From positions 1-64,000 of the forward strand of contig JAMFSI010000110.1 of the NCBI GenBank assembly GCA_026225215.1: DNA of 64,000 nucleotides. The letters are read 5' to 3'. This document shows, in pieces, positions 52,045 to 60,928 of this stretch. Position numbers and translations under genes: made by a program. Source of the stretch: Sphingomonas palustris (GTDB lineage: Bacteria > Pseudomonadota > Alphaproteobacteria > Sphingomonadales > Sphingomonadaceae). Below the pieces are notes generated by a model. The model had not been told where the DNA came from and did no database searches. It saw nothing but the letters and a program-made list of their open reading frames with translations. Within the stretch, counting starts at the first letter, position 1. Each line of letters begins with the position of its first letter.

Positions 52045-52080
52045 CAGGCCATAGAAGCTTGCCTGACTTGGAGAGGCACC

Positions 52081-52827
52081 ATGCCAAACGCGACCATGAT
52101 ACTCGTGCCCGGAGCGATGCACGGGTCGTGGACGTGGGACCGGGTGACGCCATTGTTGGAGGCGGCGGGCTATCGGGTCATCGCGCTCGACTTGCCCGGC
52201 ATGGGCGGCGATCGCAAGATCGCCGCCGCAGATGTCACCCTGGCGGACTGGGGCGAATATGTCGCCGGTGTGGTGTGCGGCGTCGATGGCCCGGTCATCC
52301 TGGCAGGCCATAGCCGTGGCGGGCTGGTCATCGGTGAGGCGGCCGAGCGCATCCCGGAACGGATCGGCGGGCTGATCTATGTCACCGCGATGATCCCGCT
52401 ACCCGGGCAGACCGGTATGGAGGCGGGGCGCGATCCCGATGTCCATCCGACGATCGAGCAAGGCGATGCCGCGCGAGGGAGTCTCAGCACCGTCCCCACC
52501 GACATGGCCAAAGCGATCTTCTACAATTGCTGCGCGTCCGAGGATGCCGAATGGGCCATCGCCCGGCTCGAACCCGAGCCGCCCGAGCCGCTGTTCACCC
52601 CCGCTACGGTAAGCTGGGAGCGCTGGGGGCAGGTTCCGCGTGGCTATATCGAATGCCGGCAGGATCGCACCTTGAGCCTCAATCGCCAGCGCCGGTTTCA
52701 GGCAGCGGCGCCGTGCGATCCGGTGGTCGAACTCGATACCGATCATTCGCCCTTTTTGTCCGCACCGGGTGAACTCGCCGAGGCAATGGTGACGATAGCA
52801 GGGGCATTGCTCGGCAAGGCAGTCTAA
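52081..52827 (+). CDS. Alpha/beta hydrolase (EstC-like esterase)
   Basis: The 248-residue protein is an intact alpha/beta hydrolase: ILVPGAMHGSWTWDRV (oxyanion region), nucleophile Ser in LAGHSRGGLVIGEAAER and the His in ELDTDHSPFLSAPGELA. It resembles plant-type methylesterase/EstC enzymes. GGAGAGGCACC precedes the ATG. It follows the porin gene by 36 bases and may be in the same transcript. Confidence 0.88.
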   Translation: MPNATMILVPGAMHGSWTWDRVTPLLEAAGYRVIALDLPGMGGDRKIAAADVTLADWGEYVAGVVCGVDGPVILAGHSRGGLVIGEAAERIPERIGGLIYVTAMIPLPGQTGMEAGRDPDVHPTIEQGDAARGSLSTVPTDMAKAIFYNCCASEDAEWAIARLEPEPPEPLFTPATVSWERWGQVPRGYIECRQDRTLSLNRQRRFQAAAPCDPVVELDTDHSPFLSAPGELAEAMVTIAGALLGKAV

Positions 52828-52833
52828 ATCCCT

Positions 52834-53098
52834 AAATCCTCCCCCTTTGGGGCAGGGCAATCGCCTATGGAATCGTGCCTGATTGGTCATCCTGACGAAA
52901 GTCAGGATGACCAATCAGCGCAGCGTTCATTAGCCAGCCGTCGCCATCGGTTTTCACAACCAAGAGGTCCGAAGAAACGCCATTTGCTTCCCAAGCCTGC
53001 CGGTAATGCGGATATAACCGGCGTAGCGAGAATGGATGCTGACTTGCGTCAGCATGACGAGCCATACGCGATTGCCCTACCCCAAAGGGGGAGGATTT
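52834..53098. mobile_element. MITE-like element with 31-bp terminal inverted repeats
   Basis: The ends, 52834-52864 and 53068-53098, are inverted repeats differing at one of 31 positions (both contain AAATCCTCCCCCTTTGGGG). The 265-base unit has no transposase and contains a second perfect hairpin at 52880-52917 (17-base arms, GAAA loop). It lies between two convergent genes. A related outer motif (AATCCTCCCCCTTTGGGG) recurs at 61700. Confidence 0.75.
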
Positions 53099-53124
53099 TT
53101 GAGCCCTTGCATAGCCCGATGTTT

Positions 53125-54339
53125 CTAAGCCTGATCCGCCAATCGAATGGCTGACATCATCCACCGTGCGTGAGGCGGAAAGAAATTGCGATATGTTACG
53201 CGGGCGTGTCCGGAGGGCGTGGCCCAGGCGCTGCCCCGCAGGACCATCTGGTTGATCATGAACTTGCCATTATATTCGCCCACTGCGCCGGGCGCGGGCG
53301 CGAACCCGGGGTAAGGGCTATAGGCGGAACTCGTCCATTGCCAGCCGATACCCTGCGCCTGCGTAACCCGGCGGGCGGCGATTTCCCATTCGGCCTCGGT
53401 CGGCAGTCGCGCCCCGGCCCAGCGCGCGAAGGCATCGGCCTCGTAATAGCTGATATGCATCACCGCCTCGTCGGGATGAAGCGAGCGCAGACCGGCGGGA
53501 GAGAAGGTCTGCCAATCCCCCTCGCCGAATGCGCGTTGCCAGTAAAGCGGCGCCTCCCAGCCGGCGTGAGTGGCCGCATCCCACCCGTCCGACAGCCACA
53601 GCTCGGGTCGGCGATAGCCGCCGTCCTCGATGAATTGCTGATAGGCTCCGGCGCTGACCAGCCGGTCGGCAATGCGGAAGTGCTCGAGCCAGACGCGGTG
53701 CAACGGCGATTCATTGTCGAAACCGAAGCCATCACCCTCATGGCCGATCCGGTAAAGCCCGGCGGAGATCGTGTGCCAGCGCTGGTTGGGCGCCGCGCGT
53801 TTGGGCGGCTGCCAGTCGGCATCATAGACGGGCCCGATCGGATTGCGCGAAAAGGCGTGGAGAATATCCATGTGCAGCAGTTCCTGGTGCTGCTGCTCGT
53901 GGTGCAGACCAAGCTCGATCAGTTCGCTGAGCGGTCCTGCTCCGGCACTGATCAGCCGGATCATCGCGGCATCGACGTGGCGGCGATAAGCGACGATCTC
54001 GACGCGGCTGGGGCGCGACAGCATGCCGCGCTCGGGGCGCGGATGACGATCGCCCAGCGCCACGTAATAGGAATTGAACAGCATCGCGTAGCTGGGATCG
54101 AAGCAGGCATAGCCCGGCAAATGCGGGACCAGCACGAAAGTCTCGAAAAACCAGCTAGTATGCGCCAGATGCCATTTTGCCGGGCTGGCATCGGGCATCG
54201 ATTGCAGCTGGCAGTCTTCGTCGCTCAGCGCGGCGGTGATCGCCTCGCTGGCGGCGCGTACCTCGCGATAGCGGGCGAGCAGCGGCGTGCCGGACACGGC
54301 GGGAGCGGTCGAGAGGTTGATGGCCTGATCGTGGTTCAC
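53125..54339 (-). CDS. egtB: Hercynine oxygenase EgtB (sulfoxide synthase)
   Basis: The 404-residue protein has the DinB-like N-terminal domain with iron ligands His60 (WHLAH) and the pair His146 and His150 (HHEQQH), and the formylglycine-enzyme-like C-terminal domain (NESPLHRVWLEHFRIADRLVS, LPTEAEWEIAARR, WQWTSSAYSPYPGF). It joins hercynine to a cysteine thiol with oxygen to form the sulfoxide intermediate of ergothioneine. GTG 54339 overlaps the egtD stop as GTGA. No egtA or egtC is nearby, so free cysteine or glutathione-derived gamma-Glu-Cys is the likely thiol. Confidence 0.93.
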   Translation of the reverse strand: MNHDQAINLSTAPAVSGTPLLARYREVRAASEAITAALSDEDCQLQSMPDASPAKWHLAHTSWFFETFVLVPHLPGYACFDPSYAMLFNSYYVALGDRHPRPERGMLSRPSRVEIVAYRRHVDAAMIRLISAGAGPLSELIELGLHHEQQHQELLHMDILHAFSRNPIGPVYDADWQPPKRAAPNQRWHTISAGLYRIGHEGDGFGFDNESPLHRVWLEHFRIADRLVSAGAYQQFIEDGGYRRPELWLSDGWDAATHAGWEAPLYWQRAFGEGDWQTFSPAGLRSLHPDEAVMHISYYEADAFARWAGARLPTEAEWEIAARRVTQAQGIGWQWTSSAYSPYPGFAPAPGAVGEYNGKFMINQMVLRGSAWATPSGHARVTYRNFFPPHARWMMSAIRLADQA

Positions 54340-55304
54340 GGCTCGATGCGGCCTATATCGGCAGACCAGACATGGATCGAGAACAACCGATCGGGATCGA
54401 TCCATCCCGCCATCGGCTCCCAACCGGAAGCGCGCGCCAACAGGCGAATCTCTTCGGGCGAATATTTATAGCTGTTTTCGGTATGGATGGTTTCGCCCTG
54501 CCGCATCGCAAATTCCTGGCCGGCAGCGCAAAACCGGACATCGCGCTGGGCCTCGAGATGCATTTCGATGCGGCCGAGCCCATCGTGCCACACAGCGCGA
54601 TGAGCAAAGGCATCGAGCGGGATGGTGCCGCCGAGTTCGCTATTGATCCGCGTCAGGACATTGAGATTGAACCGCGCCGTCACCCCTGCGGCATCGTCAT
54701 AAGCGGTTTCCAGCAGGCGGACGTTCTTTCGCAGATCGATGCCGATCACCAGCCGCGCCCCCGATCCCAGCGTGCGACGAAACGAGCGCAGCAGATCGAC
54801 GGCGGCGGAATGGGCGAAATTGCCGATGGTCGAACCCGGGAAAAAGCCGATCAGCGGCCCGGAGACCGTCGCCGGCAGTCGCACCGGGCTGGTGAAATCG
54901 GCGGTGATCGGCAGCACGGCGATATCGGCATGCGCTTCAGCGAAGGCCTGCGCGGACAGTTCCAGGAAATGCCCCGAGATATCGATCGGCACGTAGCAGT
55001 CCGGCCTCACCGCGCTCAGCAGCAGCGGCGTCTTGGTCGAGGAACCGGCCCCGAATTCGACCACCGTGCGGCCGGTGCCGGTCAGCCTGGCGATGTCAGC
55101 GGCATGAGCGCGCAGCAGCGCGATTTCGGTGCGCGTGGGATAATATTCGGGGAGCAGGGTGATCTCCTCGAATAATTCGGAGCCGGCCTTGTCGTAGAAA
55201 TAGCGCGCCGGGATGGTCTTCTGCGGCTGGCCAAGGCCTTCGATCACCGCGCGCGCGAACAGATCCGCATCAGCGATCTGCCTGTCCATCACCATTGCCG
55301 GCAT
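54336..55304 (-). CDS. egtD: L-histidine N-alpha-methyltransferase EgtD
   Basis: The 322-residue protein has the EgtD signature: PARYFYDKAGSELFEEIT and LLPEYYPTRTE, the SAM site VEFGAGSSTKTPLLL, GFFPGSTIGNF and the histidine-binding RIEMHLEAQRD. It trimethylates histidine to hercynine, the first step of ergothioneine synthesis. ATG 55304 follows AGGGGACATCGC. It is the first gene of egtDB and is divergent from a PLP enzyme. Confidence 0.94.
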   Translation of the reverse strand: MPAMVMDRQIADADLFARAVIEGLGQPQKTIPARYFYDKAGSELFEEITLLPEYYPTRTEIALLRAHAADIARLTGTGRTVVEFGAGSSTKTPLLLSAVRPDCYVPIDISGHFLELSAQAFAEAHADIAVLPITADFTSPVRLPATVSGPLIGFFPGSTIGNFAHSAAVDLLRSFRRTLGSGARLVIGIDLRKNVRLLETAYDDAAGVTARFNLNVLTRINSELGGTIPLDAFAHRAVWHDGLGRIEMHLEAQRDVRFCAAGQEFAMRQGETIHTENSYKYSPEEIRLLARASGWEPMAGWIDPDRLFSIHVWSADIGRIEP

Positions 55305-55446
55305 GCGATGTCCCCTGTTCCCGTGGTCGGGTAACTTCGAGCGATTGCCCTCGATGGTAACCATTAAAGCAGCGATTTGTTTCACACGCTTGTATGGCGC
55401 CGCCAGGGCTTTGAATATGCCGCAGCTTACCGCATAAGCCCAGCCG

Positions 55447-56475
55447 ATGCGCTTTGAATCCGACAATGCCGCTGGGGTTCACCCCCAAGTGATGAACGCT
55501 ATCGCCCAGGCGGCGAACGCGCCCGGAACCTATGATGGCGATGGCTTCAGCGCGCGCCTCGACGCGGCATTTGCCGATCTGTTCGAGCGCGAAGTTACGG
55601 TGCTGTGGGTGGCAACGGGCACGGCGGCGAATGCGCTGGCGCTGAGCGCGCTGTGCCCAGCCTATGGCGGCATCGTCTGCCATGAAGAAGCCCATATTCG
55701 CGAGGACGAATGCGGCGCGGCGGGATTTTTTACCGGCGGGGCGGTGTTGTTGCCGCTGCCGGGGCCTGGCGCGAAGCTGATGGCGGCCGATGTACGCGCG
55801 ATGCTGGCTGGTCGCGATGTCGATCAGCATACCTTACCCGCGCGCTGCCTCTCGATCACCAATGCCACCGAATACGGACTGGTCTATAAACCCGCCGAGC
55901 TGGCAGCTCTCTACGAGGTTTGCCGCGAATTCGGTCTGCGTTTCCACGTCGATGGCGCGCGCTTCGCCAATGCCGTGGCGGCGCTGGGCTGCACCCCGGC
56001 GGACCTCAGCTGGCGCGCCGGGGTCGATATCCTGTCTTTCGGCTTTTCCAAGAACGGCGCACTGATGGCCGAGGCGCTGGTGGTGTTCGACCCGGCGCTG
56101 GTCGAGGAATTGCGCTATCGCCGCAAGCGGGCGGGCCATCTGCCCGCCAAGGGCCGGATGATCGCGGCGCAATTGCTGGCAATGCTCGAAGATGACTTGT
56201 GGCTCGCCAATGCCGGCACCGCCAATGGCGCTGCCCGCGTGCTGGGCGAGGCCGCGCAGGCGCGGCTATTGCATCCGGTCGAGGCCAATGAACTGTTCCT
56301 CACGCTCAGCGCCGGCGAAGCCCAGGCGCTGCGCGCGCAAGGCTTTGCTTTTTTCGACTGGGACACGGAGGCCGGCGGCGGGATCTATCGGCTGGTCACC
56401 GGCTGGCATCAGCGTGCCGAAGATGTCGAACCGATGGCCCGCGCGCTGGCAGCTTTGCCGAGCGCCGGAGCCTAG
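55447..56475 (+). CDS. PLP-dependent threonine-aldolase/beta-eliminating-lyase family enzyme
   Basis: The 342-residue protein belongs to the Beta_elim_lyase fold: FESDNAAGVHPQVMNAI at the start, DGDGFSARLDAAF, WVATGTAANALAL, HVDGARFANAVAALG and the PLP lysine in SFGFSKNGALMAEA. By family it would cleave threonine or a related beta-hydroxy or beta-thio amino acid. Next to egtDB it is a candidate for the missing C-S lyase step (EgtE), which is also PLP-dependent; that role is inferred from position only. Confidence 0.85.
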   Translation: MRFESDNAAGVHPQVMNAIAQAANAPGTYDGDGFSARLDAAFADLFEREVTVLWVATGTAANALALSALCPAYGGIVCHEEAHIREDECGAAGFFTGGAVLLPLPGPGAKLMAADVRAMLAGRDVDQHTLPARCLSITNATEYGLVYKPAELAALYEVCREFGLRFHVDGARFANAVAALGCTPADLSWRAGVDILSFGFSKNGALMAEALVVFDPALVEELRYRRKRAGHLPAKGRMIAAQLLAMLEDDLWLANAGTANGAARVLGEAAQARLLHPVEANELFLTLSAGEAQALRAQGFAFFDWDTEAGGGIYRLVTGWHQRAEDVEPMARALAALPSAGA

Positions 56476-56485
56476 TAGTCTGAAA

Positions 56486-57274
56486 ATGCTTCCCGGCCCG
56501 GAGCTGCGTTTCGTCAACGTCAGCCGCAGCTACGGCATGATTGCGGCGGTGTCAGATGTCCGCCTCACCATCGCTGCGGGCAGCTTCGTGGCCCTGGTCG
56601 GCGCGTCGGGCTCGGGCAAATCGACGCTGCTCAAGACCGTCAACCGACTGGTGGCGCCGGATAGCGGCCATGTCGAGATCGCCGGTCTGCGCAGTGACAC
56701 CCAACCGGACCATGCGCTGCGCCGCGCGATCGGCTATGTCTTCCAGAACATCGGCTTGTTCCCGCATATGAGCGTAGCCGACAACATCGGTATCGGCCTC
56801 AAACTGCGCGGCCAGGCCGATCGCTCGGCCCGGATTGCCGAGATGCTGGCGCTCGTCGGCCTCGATCCGGCGCTGGCCGAGCGCATGCCCGATGCATTGT
56901 CGGGCGGCCAGCGCCAGCGCGTCGGCGTGGCGCGGGCCTTGGCGCCGGCTTCGGGTCTGTTGCTGATGGACGAACCTTTCGGCGCGCTCGATCCGATTAC
57001 CCGCGACGAGTTGGGGCGCGAGATGCGCGATCTTCACCAGCGCCTGGGTCTGACCACGATCATGGTCACGCATGACATGGCCGAGGCGCTGCTGCTCGCC
57101 GATCGGGTGGTGGTGATGGCGGGCGGCCGTATCGCCGGCAATGCCACCCCGACCGAACTGCTGGCGGGCGCGGGGGGCTCCGAAGCGCAGGCATTGGTCG
57201 CCGTGCCGCGTGAACAGGCGCGACGGCTAGCCATGATGAGCAACCCCGATTCCGGCTACTCGGGCCATGGCTGA
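56486..57274 (+). CDS. ABC transporter ATPase of an EgtUV/OpuC-like importer
   Basis: The 262-residue ATPase has Walker A GASGSGKST, signature LSGGQRQRVGVARAL, Walker B LLLMDEPFGALDP and an H-loop VTHD. It is like OpuCA/ProV/EgtV in sequence but lacks the C-terminal CBS pair. ATG 56486 starts 11 bases after the PLP-enzyme gene, and its stop overlaps the permease gene by eight bases, so these three form one operon. Confidence 0.9.
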   Translation: MLPGPELRFVNVSRSYGMIAAVSDVRLTIAAGSFVALVGASGSGKSTLLKTVNRLVAPDSGHVEIAGLRSDTQPDHALRRAIGYVFQNIGLFPHMSVADNIGIGLKLRGQADRSARIAEMLALVGLDPALAERMPDALSGGQRQRVGVARALAPASGLLLMDEPFGALDPITRDELGREMRDLHQRLGLTTIMVTHDMAEALLLADRVVVMAGGRIAGNATPTELLAGAGGSEAQALVAVPREQARRLAMMSNPDSGYSGHG

Positions 57275-58877
57275 TAGCGGCACTTTCCTCGCCGCCCTCG
57301 CCACGCTTGGCTATCCGCTGGCCGCGCATGTCGTGCTGGCGGCGTCGGCGCTGGCGCTGGGGCTGGTGATCGCCTTGCCGCTGGTGTTGGCCGCGCGCGC
57401 CTGGCCGGCTGCCGGACGTATTGCGCTGGGCCTTGCCAGCCTCATCCAGACCATTCCGGCGCTGGCACTGCTGGCGCTGTTTTATCCGTTGCTGCTATCG
57501 CTGTCGGCGCTGGTCGGCGGCGGCATTCCCGCGCTCGGTTTCCTGCCGTCGCTGCTGGCACTGGCTTTGTACGCCGTGCTGCCGATCCTGCGCAACGGCG
57601 TGACCGGGCTGGCCAGCCTCGATCCCGCCTTGCGCGAGGCGGCGGATGGGCTCGGCATGACCGCCAGCCAGAAGCTGTGGTGGATCGAGGCGCCGCTGGT
57701 TGCCCCGATCGTCATGGCCGGGATACGCACGGCAGCGGTGTGGACGATCGGCGCGGCCACGCTGTCGACCACCGTCGGTCAACCGAGCCTCGGCGATCCG
57801 ATCTTTGCCGGGCTGCAGATCCAGGACTGGACGCTGGTGCTCGCCGGCTGCCTCGCCGCCGCCACGCTGGCGCTGATCGCCGACGGCGTGCTGGCGCTGA
57901 TCGAATGGGGTGTAGCACAGGGTCGCCGGCTACCGTTGCTGGCGGGCGCGGCCATGCTGGCCTTGGGGGTGAGCGCTGCGGTAGCCTCGGTCGCGGGGTT
58001 CGGCCAAGCGGCGAGCCATGGTCGTCAGACGATCACCATCGGCGCCAAGAATTTTTCCGAGCAATTCATTCTCGCCCGGCTGATCGGCGATCGGCTGGAG
58101 GCTGCGGGCTTTACGGTGCGTTATCGCCAGGGGCTGGGCTCCGCGGTCATTTACCGGGCGCTCGCGGCGGGGGATATCGATGTCTATGTCGAATACGCCG
58201 GCACCTTGTGGACGAACCAGATGGCGCGGCGCGACGTGCCCACCCGGCCAGCGATGATCGCCGCGATCGGCGCCTGGACTCAAGCCACCGATGGCGTGCG
58301 CGTGGTCGGCCCGCTGGGTTTTGAAAATGCTTATGTCTTTGCCATGCGTCAGGACATGGCACGCGCGCATGGCATCGCCACGATCGCCGATCTTACGCGC
58401 CAGGCGCCGCAATTGCGGCTGGGTTCGGACCTGGAGTTTCTGCGGCGGCCCGAATGGCAAGCGGTGCAAGCCGCTTATGGGCTGCGCTTCGCCGCCAGCC
58501 GTTCCTACAGCCCGACCTTCATGTATCGGGCCCTGGCTAGCGGCGATGTCGATGTGATCACCGCCTTCTCCTCGGATGGCCGGATCGCGGCGGATCGGCT
58601 GATGGTGCTGACCGATCCCAAGCAAGCGATCCCCGGTTATGACGCACTGCTCTTGGTATCTGCGGCGCACGCCCATGACCAACGCCTCATCGCCGCGCTC
58701 ACCCCGCTGGTCGGGGCGATCCCGGTGGCGACGATGCAGCGCGCCAATTACCTCGTGGACCGCGATCAGAACAAAGTGTCACCGCAGGCGGTCGCGCGGG
58801 TCTTGGCTCAGGACATCGCTCGCCGGCGATTAGCTCACGGCTTCGACTTGCACCCGCTGGCTATTCAGCACCGCTGA
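57267..58877 (+). CDS. Permease fused to substrate-binding domain, EgtU-like
   Basis: The 536-residue protein has an N-terminal binding-protein-dependent permease (about residues 1-235, with REAADGLGMTASQKLWWIEAPL as EAA loop) joined directly to a choline/betaine-type binding domain (residues 250-536, starting TITIGAKNFSEQFILARLIG). EgtU of pneumococcus and Helicobacter, an ergothioneine importer, has this same fused plan; OpuC-type betaine systems can too. Divergent egtDB makes ergothioneine or a betaine precursor (hercynine) the best-supported substrate. Confidence 0.87.
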   Translation: MADSGTFLAALATLGYPLAAHVVLAASALALGLVIALPLVLAARAWPAAGRIALGLASLIQTIPALALLALFYPLLLSLSALVGGGIPALGFLPSLLALALYAVLPILRNGVTGLASLDPALREAADGLGMTASQKLWWIEAPLVAPIVMAGIRTAAVWTIGAATLSTTVGQPSLGDPIFAGLQIQDWTLVLAGCLAAATLALIADGVLALIEWGVAQGRRLPLLAGAAMLALGVSAAVASVAGFGQAASHGRQTITIGAKNFSEQFILARLIGDRLEAAGFTVRYRQGLGSAVIYRALAAGDIDVYVEYAGTLWTNQMARRDVPTRPAMIAAIGAWTQATDGVRVVGPLGFENAYVFAMRQDMARAHGIATIADLTRQAPQLRLGSDLEFLRRPEWQAVQAAYGLRFAASRSYSPTFMYRALASGDVDVITAFSSDGRIAADRLMVLTDPKQAIPGYDALLLVSAAHAHDQRLIAALTPLVGAIPVATMQRANYLVDRDQNKVSPQAVARVLAQDIARRRLAHGFDLHPLAIQHR

Positions 58878-59609
58878 ACCATAGGCGGTGAGAAACGCCA
58901 CATCTGCCGCATCGCGACCGATGCCGATCTTGGCCATGCTCTTTTCCGGCGCCATCCCGGTGGCATCGACCAGATGCCACTCGCCGCCCAAGAACACCTC
59001 GGCGACAGCGTGGAAATCCTGGGGCTTCACTCCCAATGCGTAAACACTGGCGATCCGCGCGGGGATACCGGCAGCACGCACCAGCGTGATCAAGACATGC
59101 GCGTAGTCGCGGCAAATGCCCTGGCGGCGGATGAAAGTGTCGGCGGCGGTGGTTTCGGAATTGCTGACGCCGGGCACATAAGTGAAGCGATCCTCCACCC
59201 AATCACGCATCGCCTTGACGCAGGCGCCGCCTTCCAGACCGCCGAACTTGCTTTGCACGAAACTCTGGAACTGGTCCGACTGGCAATAGCGCGAGGGCAA
59301 TAGATATTGCACCACCGCGCCGGGTAGCATTTGCTGTTCCACCATCGGCAGGGTGAAACAATCGGTGAGGATACGGTTGATCGTCACGGTCGCCCGGTAA
59401 TTGACGGTAAAACGCCCGTTCGCGCGCAGCCAGATGCGCTCGCCGATCGAATCATGCGCCGCCACGCGGGCGAAGTGATCGTTGGCCGAGATGTCGATAT
59501 GCGCGTCGTCGATGATCTGCTCGGGGATCGCCGCCGCTTCCACCTGTAGCAGGATCGGCGTTGGGCAGCTGAAATAATAGTCCAGCTCGGCGAGGACGTT
59601 GATTTTCAT
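58830..59609 (-). CDS. Transglutaminase-like cysteine peptidase family protein
   Basis: The 259-residue protein has an N-terminal beta domain and a transglutaminase core: Cys in RRQGICRDYAHVLITLVRA, His in DFHAVAEVFL and Asp in WHLVDATG, the full triad. No signal peptide is seen. Function is undefined in such bacterial proteins (peptidase or amidase). It overlaps the convergent EgtU-like gene by 48 bases. Confidence 0.88.
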   Translation of the reverse strand: MKINVLAELDYYFSCPTPILLQVEAAAIPEQIIDDAHIDISANDHFARVAAHDSIGERIWLRANGRFTVNYRATVTINRILTDCFTLPMVEQQMLPGAVVQYLLPSRYCQSDQFQSFVQSKFGGLEGGACVKAMRDWVEDRFTYVPGVSNSETTAADTFIRRQGICRDYAHVLITLVRAAGIPARIASVYALGVKPQDFHAVAEVFLGGEWHLVDATGMAPEKSMAKIGIGRDAADVAFLTAYGSAVLNSQRVQVEAVS

Positions 59610-59728
59610 TGAAGCTCGCAGTTCGGGAAAGAGGGGCCCGTCGGGGGGGCTAATACGCTGGCGGACGATTCGTTCCGCCCTTGGCGGATCGCGGTCGATC
59701 TGTCCCTGCTTTCCGTTACGAACTCGGG

Positions 59729-60688
59729 TCAGGGACCGGGGATATCCGCCAATTTTCGTTCAAGTCGGCCATCGGCATTAGTGGGGTTGGGCTTGAGCAG
59801 ATCGACTTGTCGCTCGCATTCCGAATTGAGTTCGGCGCCGATCAGCAGGATGAAGCTGGACAGATAGAACCAGGTCAGGATCACCACCACCGCGCTCAGC
59901 GAGCCGTAAGTGGCATTATAGTGGTCGGAATAAGCGATATAGCTGCCAAACCCCACCGTCACCGAGGTCCAGCAGGCGGCGGTCCAAACGGCCCCCGGGG
60001 TCAGCCAGATCCACCCGTTGCAAGCGCGATCGGGTCCGATGCGATACAGCGCGGCGGCGACACCACCGCACAGCAGCACGATCGTCAGCCACGACCCCGC
60101 TTTTTCTATCACGACCAGCGCGGCAGGCAGCGTCGGCAGCCATTTTTCCAGCCAGGTCAGCGCAGCGACTGCGGCAATCCCGGCCAGCGCAATAACGATG
60201 CCGGTCGCCGTCACCGCCAGCGCGGTAAGGTTGAGCCGCAGGAAGCTACGGGTTTCCTGTTCTTCATAGGCCAGATTGAGCGCGGCGATGATCGCGCCGG
60301 CCCCGCTGCGTGCGCCGAACAGCGATAGTCCCAGCGAAAGTGCCAGCCCGAAGCCCTTCTTGCCATCAGAGGCGGTGATGATGGTCAGCAATTCGTGCCG
60401 CACCAGCCGAGCGGCATCAATCGGCATTACCCTGGTCAATACCCGAAACTCAGTGACCACCGAGTTCGGCGTCGCGATCAGGCCATACAGCAGCACGACG
60501 GCGCCGAGCAGCGGCACCAGCGCGAGAAATCCGTAGAAGGCTACGCCCGCTGCCATCAGATCGATATCGTCGCCCATCGTCTGATGCCAGCTGCGCCGCA
60601 GCACCGCTTGCCATTCCGACCGCGTGAACCGCCAGGGCGAGGCCGGTGTGGCTGGTGAGGTAATCGTGGTGTGCCGCCCCTGTGTCAT
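59729..60688 (-). CDS. YihY/BrkB-family inner-membrane protein
   Basis: The 319-residue protein has six or so membrane helices and the YihY motifs DIDLMAAGVAFYGFLALVPLL and YGSLSAVVVILTWFYLSSFILLIGAELN. Function is unknown; it is not RNase BN as once named. An EcfG-like promoter lies upstream on the minus strand (60744 to 60720), so it may be a stress gene. Confidence 0.9.
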   Translation of the reverse strand: MTQGRHTTITSPATPASPWRFTRSEWQAVLRRSWHQTMGDDIDLMAAGVAFYGFLALVPLLGAVVLLYGLIATPNSVVTEFRVLTRVMPIDAARLVRHELLTIITASDGKKGFGLALSLGLSLFGARSGAGAIIAALNLAYEEQETRSFLRLNLTALAVTATGIVIALAGIAAVAALTWLEKWLPTLPAALVVIEKAGSWLTIVLLCGGVAAALYRIGPDRACNGWIWLTPGAVWTAACWTSVTVGFGSYIAYSDHYNATYGSLSAVVVILTWFYLSSFILLIGAELNSECERQVDLLKPNPTNADGRLERKLADIPGP

Positions 60689-60719
60689 CGCTCATCACAT
60701 CCTGCCTGTTATCTTCGCC

Positions 60720-60744
60720 AACACCGGGGACCGCCGCCGGTTCC
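60720..60744 (-). promoter_or_regulatory. EcfG-type promoter for the YihY gene
   Basis: On the minus strand GGAAC (60744-60740) is followed after exactly 16 bases by TGTT (60723-60720). This fits the alphaproteobacterial general-stress promoter in spacing and lies about 35 bases before the yihY start. A mirror promoter faces the opposite way at 60786. Confidence 0.55.
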
Positions 60745-60785
60745 GCCGCCCTCCGGTCGCGCATGACTTAGCGGAAAAACCCAGG

Positions 60786-60810
60786 GAACAACCGCGCCAG
60801 CGACGTGTTG
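60786..60810 (+). promoter_or_regulatory. EcfG-type promoter for the OsmC-fusion gene
   Basis: GGAAC at 60786-60790 and TGTT at 60807-60810 are separated by 16 bases. The predicted start lies about 110 bases before the OsmC gene. OsmC-type genes are typical members of the general stress regulon. Confidence 0.55.
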
Positions 60811-60928
60811 CATGGTGACGAACGCGGCGGAGGATCGCCGCGCATGGTTCTGCGCGGCTGGGCAGCCAATGCCCCGCGGCAGATGCAAAACCCGCCTTTG
60901 TTTCGAACAAATTCGAAAGGGAACCATC

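Noticed and set aside
59640..59680. Possible EcfG promoter upstream of the transglutaminase-like gene
   Set aside because: GGAAC is followed at 16 bases by TATT, lacking the GTT core.
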